A stretch of 33,535 nt of DNA, taken from the NCBI GenBank assembly GCA_964367845.1, contig CAYIYW010000003.1:1-33535 (forward strand), written 5' to 3'. Position numbers and translations under genes: made by a program. Source of the DNA: JAHFLV01 sp964367845 (GTDB lineage Bacteria; Patescibacteriota; Minisyncoccia; Phycocordibacterales; DATGWK01). Shown one piece after another: positions 15,426 through 22,641 of this stretch (positions are counted from its first letter, which is position 1; every line of letters starts with the position of its first letter). The notes beneath the pieces were generated by a model. It was given only the letters and a program-made list of their open reading frames with translations, did not search any database and was not told the origin of the DNA.

Positions 15426-15701
15426 ATGAAAACTGTATTAAATGTAAAAACAGATAAAGAGGTAAAAGAACAAGCTCAAAAGATAGCCAAAGAAATGGGC
15501 ATACCTCTTAGCGTGGTTGTAAATTCACAGCTCAAGAATTTTATCAGAGAAAGAAAATTTACCGCTTCCATCGAACCTCAATTAAAAGATAAGGTGTGGG
15601 CGCAAATACAGAAAGCAATTCGTGATGCAAAAAATGGTAAAAATATTTCCGGCCCATTCAACACCGCCAAGAAAATGGACGATTATTTAGACTCCCCGTA
15701 A
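15426..15701 (+). CDS. RelB/DinJ-family antitoxin
   Basis: The 91-residue protein starts MKTVLNVKTDKEVKEQAQKI and contains K-E-M-G-I-P-L-S-V-V-V-N, the ribbon-helix-helix pattern of the RelB/DinJ family, which binds the operator as a dimer and neutralises a RelE/YafQ-type ribonuclease with its C-terminal tail. A longer in-frame ORF extends upstream to 15291 inside recO, but the promoter and RHH start support the ATG at 15426. The toxin that should follow is deleted internally (see 15708), so this is an orphan antitoxin. It is still well preserved, so it may keep a regulatory role or neutralise toxins encoded elsewhere. Confidence 0.85.
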   Translation: MKTVLNVKTDKEVKEQAQKIAKEMGIPLSVVVNSQLKNFIRERKFTASIEPQLKDKVWAQIQKAIRDAKNGKNISGPFNTAKKMDDYLDSP

Positions 15702-15707
15702 TCGTTT

Positions 15708-15835
15708 ATGAAAATTTTGATTCATAAAAATTTTATAAAGAGGTATAAAAAATTACGGCCGGGCGATAAGAAGAGATTTATGGAAATGTTGTTTTGTTTG
15801 TAGAAATCGGCTCGCATAGCCAGTTGTATAAGTAA
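15708..15835 (+). pseudogene. Gutted RelE/YafQ-type toxin gene with internal deletion
   Basis: The first 27 codons encode MKILIHKNFIKRYKKLRPGD followed by KKRFMEM, a typical start of a RelE-superfamily mRNA interferase. That frame stops at 15801-15803 after 31 codons. In another frame, 15797-15835 encodes FVEIGSHSQLYK and stop, the typical C-terminus of the same family. The middle ~50 residues, with most of the catalytic core, are missing, so one internal deletion fused the two ends out of frame near 15785-15797. The 6-nt spacing from the antitoxin shows the original operon order. No active toxin can be made from this locus. Confidence 0.8.
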
Positions 15836-15906
15836 TGTTGAGATATGGGTTGTGGTAAGTGATAACAGACCAAATCCCGAGTTTAATCACCCAACCGTCA
15901 CTGTGA

Positions 15907-15912
15907 TATAAT
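15907..15912 (+). promoter_or_regulatory. Perfect -10 box of a leaderless promoter
   Basis: TATAAT, preceded by TGTGA, ends 8 nt before the ATG at 15921. Transcription should start about 2 nt before the start codon. The -35 region (TTTAAT at 15882 with 19-bp spacing) is weak. Confidence 0.55.
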
Positions 15913-15920
15913 TTTTCAAT

Positions 15921-17861
15921 ATGGCCATTGCTCCCAGGGACCCAAATGAAAAGATAGACGACCTTGAACGCGACCTTTACTCGCGCGACGCCGAGCCAAT
16001 CACGACAAAAAACCGCCCCGAACTTTCACCGCATGAAAAATTGGTTCAATACGGTTGGAAAGAGGACGAGGCGGCGTTTAATAATGAAATTGTTGAAATG
16101 CAACAAACCGACCGGAAAAGGTCTTTCGCTACCAAGATTTTTATGGCATCCGTTTTGTTTTTTGTTGTTTCCGCCGGCATTGCCGCCTATATTATCCTCG
16201 GCGGTTTCAACATTATTTCTTCAAAAAATGTTGATATTTCCGTCCAGGGGCTTGTCGCTGTTTCCGCCGGAGAAGAAGTCCTGCTTGATATCATTGTCAA
16301 AAACAATAACAACTCAGCTCTTGATTCGGGCACGATTTACATTGAATATCCGGAAGGCACGCGGATGGCGGAAGACGTCACAAAAGAATTGTTGCGAGGT
16401 CAGATTGATTTCGGCGAGATTACAGCCGGCGGTTCGGTTACAAAAACCATCAAGCCGGTGCTTTTTGGCGAGAAAGACAGTGTTAAGCAGATAAAAATCT
16501 CCGTTAATTATAAAGCCCGTGGCTCTAACGCCGTATTTTCCAAGGAGAAAACTTTTGACATTACGATAAAGTCCTCGCCGGTCATTATGACTATTAATGT
16601 TCCGCAGGAAGTGAACGCCGGTCAAGACATTGAAATTAAAATTGACGTCGCTTCCAATTCCAACACCCTGATTCGCGACCTTCTTGTCCGTGCCGAGTAT
16701 CCTTTCGGTTTCACTTTTGTCGGCGCCAATCCGCCACCGGCTTTTGACACGAATGTCTGGCGAATCGGCGACTTGAATCCGAAGGACAAACATACCCTTG
16801 TCGTCAAGGGTCGTATGGAAGGTCAAAATGAAGAAGAACGGACCTTTCGGTTTGCGACCGGCACAGCCAGTCCAACCGATGAAAAACAAATAGCGGTCGG
16901 TTATATCACCGCCCAGCAGTCGCTGTTCATCAAAAAACCGTTTATCGGCCTGTCTCTCCAGTTGAACGGCCGACCTCAAGAACGCATTATTTCGGCAGGG
17001 GAAAGAGTTCAGGGAATTCTTTTGTGGTCAAACAATTTGCCGGTGGCGATTAACGACGCCACAATTCAAGTGAAGCTTTCCGGCAAGGGTCTTGACCGAA
17101 ATCAAGTATCGGCGAGCGCCGGCGGATTTTTCCGCTCGTTTGACAACACCATAACCTGGGATAAAAACTCCATGCCGATTCTTCGGAGCATTGAGCCGAG
17201 CGAAAGCGGTTCGGTCAGTTTTTCTTTTTCTGCTCTGCCTGCCTCGCCGCAACTTTTGGCTCAAGGTCGCAATATGGATATTGTCCTCGGGGCAAAAGTT
17301 ACGGGCGTGCGGGTGCAAAGCGGCGCGCCGCAGGAAATCAAATCCGAAGTGTCGGGACTGGCGAAAATCGGGACAAATCTGACGATTAACGCTCGTACGC
17401 TTTATTCAATCGGGCCTTTTGCCAACACCGGTCCGGTTCCTCCGCGGGCAGAGAGGGAAACAACCTACACCGTTGTTCTGAACGTCTCAAATTCTTTTAA
17501 TGACGTCGCCGATGTCGTGCTGGCGACTCAACTGCCGCCGTATGTTCGTTGGCTCGGCAAAATCAATCCGTCAACCGAACAGGTTTCGTATGACGAATCA
17601 ACCAGAACGGTTTTTTGGAGCATACCGGACTTGCGAGCCGGAGTCGGCTACACTTCTTCTTCCAAAGAAGCGGCCTTTCAAATTTCATTTTTGCCAAGCT
17701 TGAGTCAAGTCGGGACGACTCCTGAACTAACGGGTTCTTTGTCGGCCATCGGCACGGATCGTTTTACCGGCAGTCCGATTGAATCAGAAAAATCCGCGCT
17801 CACCACTCGGCTAAACAATGACCCGGAATTTAGGAGTGGCGATGACAGAGTGGTTGAATGA
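15921..17861 (+). CDS. Single-span membrane protein with extracytoplasmic Ig-like (DUF11-like) repeats
   Basis: The 646-residue protein has a charged cytoplasmic N-terminus of about 68 residues, one transmembrane helix (about 69-95: KIFMASVLFFVVSAGIAAYI), and a long outside part of beta-rich modules. Patterns such as LVAVSAGEEVLLDIIVKNNNN, DSGTIYIEYPEGTRM and TTYTVVLNVSNSFNDVADVVLATQLPPYVRW match Ig-like/DUF11 adhesin-type repeats. No enzymatic motif is seen. Such proteins are common in Parcubacteria envelopes; a structural or contact role is inferred. The first 20 residues (MAIAPRDPNEKIDDLERDLY) are strongly charged. It is followed by glyS after 70 nt. Confidence 0.75.
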   Translation: MAIAPRDPNEKIDDLERDLYSRDAEPITTKNRPELSPHEKLVQYGWKEDEAAFNNEIVEMQQTDRKRSFATKIFMASVLFFVVSAGIAAYIILGGFNIISSKNVDISVQGLVAVSAGEEVLLDIIVKNNNNSALDSGTIYIEYPEGTRMAEDVTKELLRGQIDFGEITAGGSVTKTIKPVLFGEKDSVKQIKISVNYKARGSNAVFSKEKTFDITIKSSPVIMTINVPQEVNAGQDIEIKIDVASNSNTLIRDLLVRAEYPFGFTFVGANPPPAFDTNVWRIGDLNPKDKHTLVVKGRMEGQNEEERTFRFATGTASPTDEKQIAVGYITAQQSLFIKKPFIGLSLQLNGRPQERIISAGERVQGILLWSNNLPVAINDATIQVKLSGKGLDRNQVSASAGGFFRSFDNTITWDKNSMPILRSIEPSESGSVSFSFSALPASPQLLAQGRNMDIVLGAKVTGVRVQSGAPQEIKSEVSGLAKIGTNLTINARTLYSIGPFANTGPVPPRAERETTYTVVLNVSNSFNDVADVVLATQLPPYVRWLGKINPSTEQVSYDESTRTVFWSIPDLRAGVGYTSSSKEAAFQISFLPSLSQVGTTPELTGSLSAIGTDRFTGSPIESEKSALTTRLNNDPEFRSGDDRVVE

Positions 17862-17883
17862 TAGTATGGATATCACATAGTAT
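17854..17883 (+). promoter_or_regulatory. Possible glyS promoter
   Basis: TTGAAT (17854-17859), 18 bp, TAGTAT (17878-17883), giving a leader of about 42 nt before the glyS ATG at 17932. The -35 overlaps the stop codon of the preceding gene. ATAGTAT also occurs at 17860, giving a small direct repeat. Confidence 0.35.
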
Positions 17884-17931
17884 AGAAAGCGTGAAATGGT
17901 TTAGCGGAATAGAGTATGAGGTCAAAATATC

Positions 17932-19413
17932 ATGAAGGAATCAAATAAGAACTCAAATAAGGACTCAAACGCAAAAAAACCGACTTCAATGGAAGAAATT
18001 GTTTCGCTCGCCAAGCGGCGCGGTTTTGTTTTTCCGGGCTCGGAAATTTACGGCGGGCTTTCTGGCACATGGGATTGGGGACCGCTTGGAGTGGCGCTGA
18101 AAAATAATGTAAAAAATCTATGGTGGAGGCGTTTTGTGGAAAATCGTGACGATATGTACGGCGTTGATACCGCCATTCTTATGAACCGGAAGGTCTGGGA
18201 GGCGAGCGGGCATGTGGACGGTTTCTCCGACCCGCTCACGGAGTGCAAAAAATGTGGGAGTCGTTGGCGCGCGGATGTGGTTTTTGAGACGCAACTCCTG
18301 CCGAAGAGCGACAAATACCCATGTCCTAAATGCCAAAACCCCCTCGGCACCAAAGAGGTAATCCTGAAAAATTCGCGCCAGTTCAACATGATGTTCAAAA
18401 CCCGTATTGGCGTAACCGAAAATAATTCACCAAGTGATTCATCAGATGACTCGTCAGTTTCATATCTTCGTCCCGAAACCGCTCAAGGAATGTTTATGAA
18501 TTTCAAAAATGTCACGGATTCTCTCCACCCGAAATTGCCGTTCGGTCTTGCCCAAATCGGCAAGGCCTTCAGGAATGAAATCGCGCCTCGCGATTTCATT
18601 TTCCGTTCTCGGGAATTTGAGCAGATGGAAATTGAATATTTTATTCACAAAAGCGAGTGGAAAGAGCATTTTGAATATTGGCGGAAAGAAATGGTTCAAT
18701 GGATAAAAGAACTCGGCCTTGACTCGGCAAAAATTCACGAGCTTGACGTGCCGGACCGCGACCGAGCGCATTACTCCGACAAAACCGTTGATTTTGAATA
18801 TGACTTTCCTTTTGGCCGGAAGGAACTCTATGGGCTTGCCTACAGGACTGATTTTGATTTGAAGAATCACTCGCAAGCCAGTGGCACCGACCTCTCCTAT
18901 TTTGACGAAGAATCAAAAGAGCGATTTACACCCCACGTTATTGAACCGACTTTTGGCTTGGACAGAACCGTTCTCGCTATTTTGTGCGAAAGTTACAGCG
19001 TGGATGAACTCGGCGGAGAGAAAAGGGAGAAAAGCGGGAAAAATGACGGGCAAAGCGGAGAAAGCGTCGGAGAAATTGGGAAAGAAGATAAAATTGAGAA
19101 AAGAATCTTTTTGAAATTACCGGTTGATATCGCGCCGGTGAAAGTCGCGGTTTTTCCTTTGCTTAAAAACAAGCCGTTGCTTGTGGAAAAAGCCCACGAG
19201 ATTTTTACCGAAATTAAAAACACTATTCCGAGCGCGGTTTTTGACGACAACGGCAATATCGGCAAACGCTACCGCAGACAGGATGAAATCGGCACGCCAC
19301 ACTGTGTTACGGTTGATTTTGAAACTCTTGAAGACGGCACAGTTACTTTGCGCGACCGGGACAGCGGGGGACAGAAGAGGGTGAAAATCAATGAGGTTTC
19401 TAGAATCATTTGA
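17932..19413 (+). CDS. glyS: Glycyl-tRNA synthetase, alpha2 type
   Basis: This class II synthetase charges tRNA-Gly. The 493-residue protein is the homodimeric (eukaryote/archaea-like) form, not the alpha2-beta2 form. It has GFVFPGSEIYGGLSGTWDWGPLG, a CKKCG...CPKC zinc insert (about residues 100-140), LRPETAQGMFMNF (motif 2 region), IGKAFRNEIAPRDFIFRSREFEQMEIEYF, IEPTFGLDRTVLAIL (motif 3) and a C-terminal anticodon-binding domain (VKVAVFPLL onward). Three hydrophilic, low-complexity stretches occur: the N-terminal SNKNSNKDSN, NNSPSDSSDDSSVS, and a Gly/Glu/Lys-rich insert just after motif 3 (about residues 366-388). The gene starts at ATG 17932 without Shine-Dalgarno site. Confidence 0.96.
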   Translation: MKESNKNSNKDSNAKKPTSMEEIVSLAKRRGFVFPGSEIYGGLSGTWDWGPLGVALKNNVKNLWWRRFVENRDDMYGVDTAILMNRKVWEASGHVDGFSDPLTECKKCGSRWRADVVFETQLLPKSDKYPCPKCQNPLGTKEVILKNSRQFNMMFKTRIGVTENNSPSDSSDDSSVSYLRPETAQGMFMNFKNVTDSLHPKLPFGLAQIGKAFRNEIAPRDFIFRSREFEQMEIEYFIHKSEWKEHFEYWRKEMVQWIKELGLDSAKIHELDVPDRDRAHYSDKTVDFEYDFPFGRKELYGLAYRTDFDLKNHSQASGTDLSYFDEESKERFTPHVIEPTFGLDRTVLAILCESYSVDELGGEKREKSGKNDGQSGESVGEIGKEDKIEKRIFLKLPVDIAPVKVAVFPLLKNKPLLVEKAHEIFTEIKNTIPSAVFDDNGNIGKRYRRQDEIGTPHCVTVDFETLEDGTVTLRDRDSGGQKRVKINEVSRII

Positions 19414-19439
19414 CAGACAGTTAACGTTTGTTGTATAAA
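19410..19439 (+). promoter_or_regulatory. Promoter of the orphan gene at 19494
   Basis: TTGACA (19410-19415), 18 bp, TATAAA (19434-19439). It overlaps the glyS stop. It shows that the in-frame TTG at 19428 cannot be the start and supports ATG 19494, with a leader of about 48 nt. Confidence 0.6.
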
Positions 19440-19493
19440 TATCATTGGAAACATCTGCTTCTCGGTCTCATTCGTAAAGACAGCGCTGACATC

Positions 19494-19889
19494 ATGAGCA
19501 TCGCAAACCATGTTCTGCGCGGTCTTGATGTTCACGCTGTCCGAAAAGAAGTGCGTGATTGTCTGACTACTGTGGGGCGGCAGTCGCACAGTGCTCCTGC
19601 AGACCCTTCCAAGATTCTCGTAACTCCCCAACGCGAACCCGGGAGTGTACCTGCAAGCGGTCCTGTGGCGCAGACGAGTCCGTCTTGCGACGCTGATGTT
19701 TGGCAAGCAAGGCTCCGACCTATTGTTGATAAGGCGGAACAGATTTTGGATAACCCAAGAGCGTCGGCGGGAGATTTCGGAAGTGGAGTTGCTCATGGAC
19801 AGGCATTGGCGACTTTGGCGCTAGCCGTCGCAACTGCAGTCATGGCCACCGAGCTTAAGGCGGCATGTGGCGAAACAACCCCGGGCTGA
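19494..19889 (+). CDS. Hypothetical protein of unusual composition
   Basis: I do not recognise this 131-residue protein. It has a basic, polar N-terminal part (VLRGLDVHAVRKEVRDCL), a Pro/Ser-rich middle (about residues 30-65), a short helix-prone part (WQARLRPIVDKAEQIL) and an Ala-rich, mildly hydrophobic helix near the end (ALATLALAVATAVMATEL) that might be a membrane or packing helix. It has its own consensus promoter and a strong intrinsic terminator, so it is a monocistronic unit. Its codons are GC-richer and less AAA/GAA-biased than those of its neighbours, much like the HIT gene at 3422. Expression is likely; function unknown. Confidence 0.6.
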   Translation: MSIANHVLRGLDVHAVRKEVRDCLTTVGRQSHSAPADPSKILVTPQREPGSVPASGPVAQTSPSCDADVWQARLRPIVDKAEQILDNPRASAGDFGSGVAHGQALATLALAVATAVMATELKAACGETTPG

Positions 19890-19916
19890 ATACCCAAGCA
19901 ATCAAAAGTTCACTTT

Positions 19917-19946
19917 CCCCGCATACCACATGCGGGGTTTTCTTTT
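19917..19946 (+). terminator. Intrinsic terminator of the orphan gene
   Basis: CCCCGCAT (19917-19924) pairs perfectly with ATGCGGGG (19930-19937) around ACCAC, followed by TTTTCTTTT. It lies 27 nt after the stop of the gene at 19494. Confidence 0.9.
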
Positions 19947-20007
19947 GAGTGTTTTTTTCTTTGTTTTTTGCAGAATATTATTTACTCTACTGGCGGGGGT
20001 TTTTGTA

Positions 20008-20074
20008 AACAATCCGCAATGTGCTTTTTGAAGCAGTTGCGTTTCCTGCGGAAAAAAGCACATTGCGGATTGTT
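20008..20074 (+). repeat. Structured hairpin element, copy 2
   Basis: A perfect 22-bp pair (20008-20029 with 20053-20074) encloses a GAA/GGA internal loop, a 4-bp GCAG/CTGC stem (20033-20036, 20046-20049) and the loop TTGCGTTTC. It is the same element as 155-223: the inner core is nearly identical and the arms differ at three positions by compensatory changes on both sides (G-C to A-T, C-G to T-A, A-T to G-C); a fourth difference repairs the mismatch of copy 1. It lies about 50 nt upstream of the M16 peptidase gene. Confidence 0.85.
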
Positions 20075-20086
20075 CAAGGAAACTGT

Positions 20087-20116
20087 TTGGTGTTCCAAGG
20101 AAAATTTTGCTAATAT
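20087..20116 (+). promoter_or_regulatory. Predicted leaderless promoter of the M16 peptidase gene
   Basis: TTGGTG (20087-20092), 18 bp, TAATAT (20111-20116). The -10 ends 8 nt before the ATG at 20125, predicting a leaderless mRNA. It starts 12 nt after the hairpin element, close enough for the hairpin to affect polymerase or regulator access. Confidence 0.5.
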
Positions 20117-20124
20117 CTTCTGAT

Positions 20125-21393
20125 ATGAATTTCAAAAAAACCACGCTCAAAAACGGTTTGCGAATCATCACCGTTCCGATGAAAGACACGCCGACCGCCA
20201 CGGTTCTGGTTCTTGTTGAGGCCGGCTCAAAATACGAGACGAAAGATATTAACGGCCTTTCTCATTTTTTGGAACACATGTGTTTCAAGGGCACGACAAA
20301 TCGTCCAAAGGCCTCGGACATCAGCCGCGAGCTTGATTCGCTCGGCGCCCAGTATAACGCCTTCACTTCCCAGGAATTCACCGGCTACTACGCCAAGGCC
20401 CAATCAAAAAAACTTCCCCAACTGATAGATATCATTGCCGACATGTATGTCAATCCGATTTTTGATGAAAAAGAAATTGAAAAGGAAAAAGGAGTGATTG
20501 TTGAGGAAATAAATATGTACGAAGATATGCCCCAAAGACATGTCCAAGAAATTTTTACTCATCTGCTTTACGGCGACCAGCCGGCCGGTTGGGACATTGC
20601 CGGTCCGAAAGAGATTGTTCGGGCGATGACTCGGAATCATTTTGTGAATTACCGGGAAAAGCATTATGTTACGAAAGGCACGATTGTCATTGTGGCTGGC
20701 AAAATAAATGAAGCCGCCGTTCACAAACAAATTTTGAAGGCCTTTGAAAAAACCAGCTCGGCCGAGAAAAACGGCAAACTGCCGGTCAAAGAAAAGCAAA
20801 ACGCGCCGGCGCTGGCCATTAAAGAAAAGAAAACTGACCAGATGCACTTGGTTTTGGGCGTTCGGTCTTACGATGTGTTTGATAAAAAACTCGCGACTCT
20901 CAAGGTCTTGTCGTCGGCTCTCGGCGGTGGCATGAGCTCTCGGCTATTTTACAGAATGCGCGACCAAATGGGCGTTTGTTACTATGTTCGGGCCGGCTCG
21001 GATGAGTTTACCGACCACGGGGTTTTTTCTGTCGCCGCCGGGGTTGATAAAACCCGTCTCATTGAATCCGTCCGGGCGATTCTTGAAGAATGCCGGAAGT
21101 TTGTGGATGAACCGCTTTCTGTTGCCGAACTTAGAAAAACCAAGGACTATCTCATCGGCAATCTTTATCTCGGACTTGAATCGTCTGACGAAATTGCCGA
21201 GTTTGCCGGAATGCAGGAGGTCTTAAAGAGAGAAGTGAAAAAACCCGATGAATTAGCGTCCAAAATAGAAAAAGTTACGGCGCGCGATGTCCAAAAAGTG
21301 GCCCGCGAGTTGTTTCAAAACAAGCGTTTGAATTTAGCGGTTATCGGCGATGTCAAAGACAAAATAGCTCTCAAAAAGGCCCTCAAGTTTTAA
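20125..21393 (+). CDS. M16-family zinc metallopeptidase
   Basis: The 422-residue protein is a pitrilysin/mitochondrial-processing-peptidase-like inverzincin. The inverted zinc motif HFLEH (HxxEH, about residue 47) and the downstream glutamate in GVIVEEINMYED supply the zinc ligands and catalytic base. The N-terminal LKNGLRIITVPM and the second-domain GGGMSSRLFYRMRDQMGVCYYVRA are typical. M16 peptidases of this size form two-domain clamshells and degrade peptides; no signal peptide is present. The in-frame TTG at 20107 lies before the -10 box, so ATG 20125 is the start. The product probably works on peptides in the cytoplasm. Confidence 0.93.
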   Translation: MNFKKTTLKNGLRIITVPMKDTPTATVLVLVEAGSKYETKDINGLSHFLEHMCFKGTTNRPKASDISRELDSLGAQYNAFTSQEFTGYYAKAQSKKLPQLIDIIADMYVNPIFDEKEIEKEKGVIVEEINMYEDMPQRHVQEIFTHLLYGDQPAGWDIAGPKEIVRAMTRNHFVNYREKHYVTKGTIVIVAGKINEAAVHKQILKAFEKTSSAEKNGKLPVKEKQNAPALAIKEKKTDQMHLVLGVRSYDVFDKKLATLKVLSSALGGGMSSRLFYRMRDQMGVCYYVRAGSDEFTDHGVFSVAAGVDKTRLIESVRAILEECRKFVDEPLSVAELRKTKDYLIGNLYLGLESSDEIAEFAGMQEVLKREVKKPDELASKIEKVTARDVQKVARELFQNKRLNLAVIGDVKDKIALKKALKF

Positions 21394-21449
21394 TTTTGTA
21401 AAAGTGCTGAGCAAACACCGCGTTGGAAAGGTTGGCGGGCTGTACGGGC

Positions 21450-21478
21450 TTGCCCCGCGACAGAATACCCTTTATCAT
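21450..21478 (+). promoter_or_regulatory. Predicted leaderless promoter of the AI-2E-type permease gene
   Basis: TTGCCC (21450-21455), 17 bp, TATCAT (21473-21478). The -10 ends 7 nt before the ATG at 21486, so transcription should begin at the start codon. The in-frame TTG at 21423 lies upstream of the promoter and is rejected as start. Confidence 0.55.
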
Positions 21479-21485
21479 TAGGGAA

Positions 21486-22565
21486 ATGGAAGGACCTTTT
21501 ACTCATACCAAAATAACCATCAGCGCCGCGACAGTCGCAAAAATTATTATTGTTCTGCTTCTTTTTGGGCTGGCTTTTTATCTGCGCGATGTTGTTCTGA
21601 TTATTATCGCTTCGGTTGTCATTGCGTCTTCAATTGAGCCGATTATTAAATGGTTCATCGGCAGGCGAATTCCCCGAACGATTGCCGTGCTCATTATTTA
21701 CGTTTGTATCGCCGTGATTTTTGCCGGCATATTTTATTTTCTGATGGTTCCTTTATTTGGCGAGCTTCAGGCGTTCACATCGTCATTGCCGGAGTATCTT
21801 GGCTCGCTTTCCACTTTGTCGGTTGGACGAAACGCAACCGGTTTCGGTTCGTCGGTTACGGGTCTCTTCAGCAATCTGCCGATTACCGAAATAACCGCGC
21901 GGATTAACGGTCTTGTCTCCGCGTTGTCGCAAAACGCCTTTACAACCGCCAGTGTCGTTCTCGGTGGTTTGTTGAGCTTTGTCCTGATTATCGTTCTCTC
22001 TTTCTATCTTTCCGTCCAGGCCGGCGGTATTACCAGTTTTTTGAAGACAATCAGCCCGTCTTTGCGTCGGAAATATATTGTTGAGTTGTGGGGTCGGGCC
22101 GAACAAAAAATCGGCCTCTGGCTTCAGGGTCAGCTTCTTTTGGGAGTAATTATCGGCGTTTTGACATATCTCGGCCTGACGCTTTTGGGTGTCAAGCACG
22201 CCCTTTTGCTGGCCTTCATCGCCGGCGTTTTTGAGCTGATTCCTCTGTTCGGTCCGATTCTGGCGGCAATTCCGGCCGTTGTCCTTTCATTTATGAGCGG
22301 CGGTTTTGGCTCATCACTTTTAGTCGCCGGTTTTTATCTGATAATCCAACAATTTGAAAATCAGCTTATATATCCGCTCGTCGTGAAAAAGGTCGTCGGC
22401 GTTCCGCCGATTATTTCAATCGTCGCTTTAGTCATCGGCGCGAAACTTGCAGGTTTCCTCGGTTTATTGCTCGCAGTTCCGGTAGCCGCGATTCTCATGG
22501 AATTTTTTCACGACATGGAGCGCGACCGATTCGCCGACGAAGAAAAAAGCAAAAAGTCCGCCTAG
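21486..22565 (+). CDS. AI-2E family transporter (DUF20)
   Basis: The 359-residue integral membrane protein has about eight predicted helices, among them KIIIVLLLFGLAFYL, TIAVLIIYVCIAVIFAGIFY, LSFVLIIVLSFYLSV and a C-terminal group around GVFELIPLFGPILAAIPAVV. The E-L-I-P-x-x-G-P-x-x-x-x-I-P motif and the QxFENQxxYPxVVxKxVGVPP segment are hallmarks of the AI-2E/PerM superfamily. Members export autoinducer-2 or exchange ions; the substrate here is unknown. It ends in a basic and acidic cytoplasmic tail. Its start is set by the promoter immediately upstream. Confidence 0.9.
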   Translation: MEGPFTHTKITISAATVAKIIIVLLLFGLAFYLRDVVLIIIASVVIASSIEPIIKWFIGRRIPRTIAVLIIYVCIAVIFAGIFYFLMVPLFGELQAFTSSLPEYLGSLSTLSVGRNATGFGSSVTGLFSNLPITEITARINGLVSALSQNAFTTASVVLGGLLSFVLIIVLSFYLSVQAGGITSFLKTISPSLRRKYIVELWGRAEQKIGLWLQGQLLLGVIIGVLTYLGLTLLGVKHALLLAFIAGVFELIPLFGPILAAIPAVVLSFMSGGFGSSLLVAGFYLIIQQFENQLIYPLVVKKVVGVPPIISIVALVIGAKLAGFLGLLLAVPVAAILMEFFHDMERDRFADEEKSKKSA

Positions 22566-22641
22566 AAAGACCTGAAAATTTGCACAAAGTTGCCAAAATT
22601 ATTGACGGCCCAAAACTGCGGCAAAATCCGCCGAAAAACTT

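Noticed and set aside
16314..16979. 221-residue minus-strand ORF
   Set aside because: Antisense to the Ig-like membrane protein; no family pattern and no promoter.
19269..19796. 175-residue minus-strand ORF
   Set aside because: Overlaps the glyS end and the orphan gene, both better supported by homology or by promoter and terminator.
19902..20201. 99-residue minus-strand ORF across the intergenic region
   Set aside because: It runs through a terminator and the hairpin element and into the M16 gene; no coding signal.
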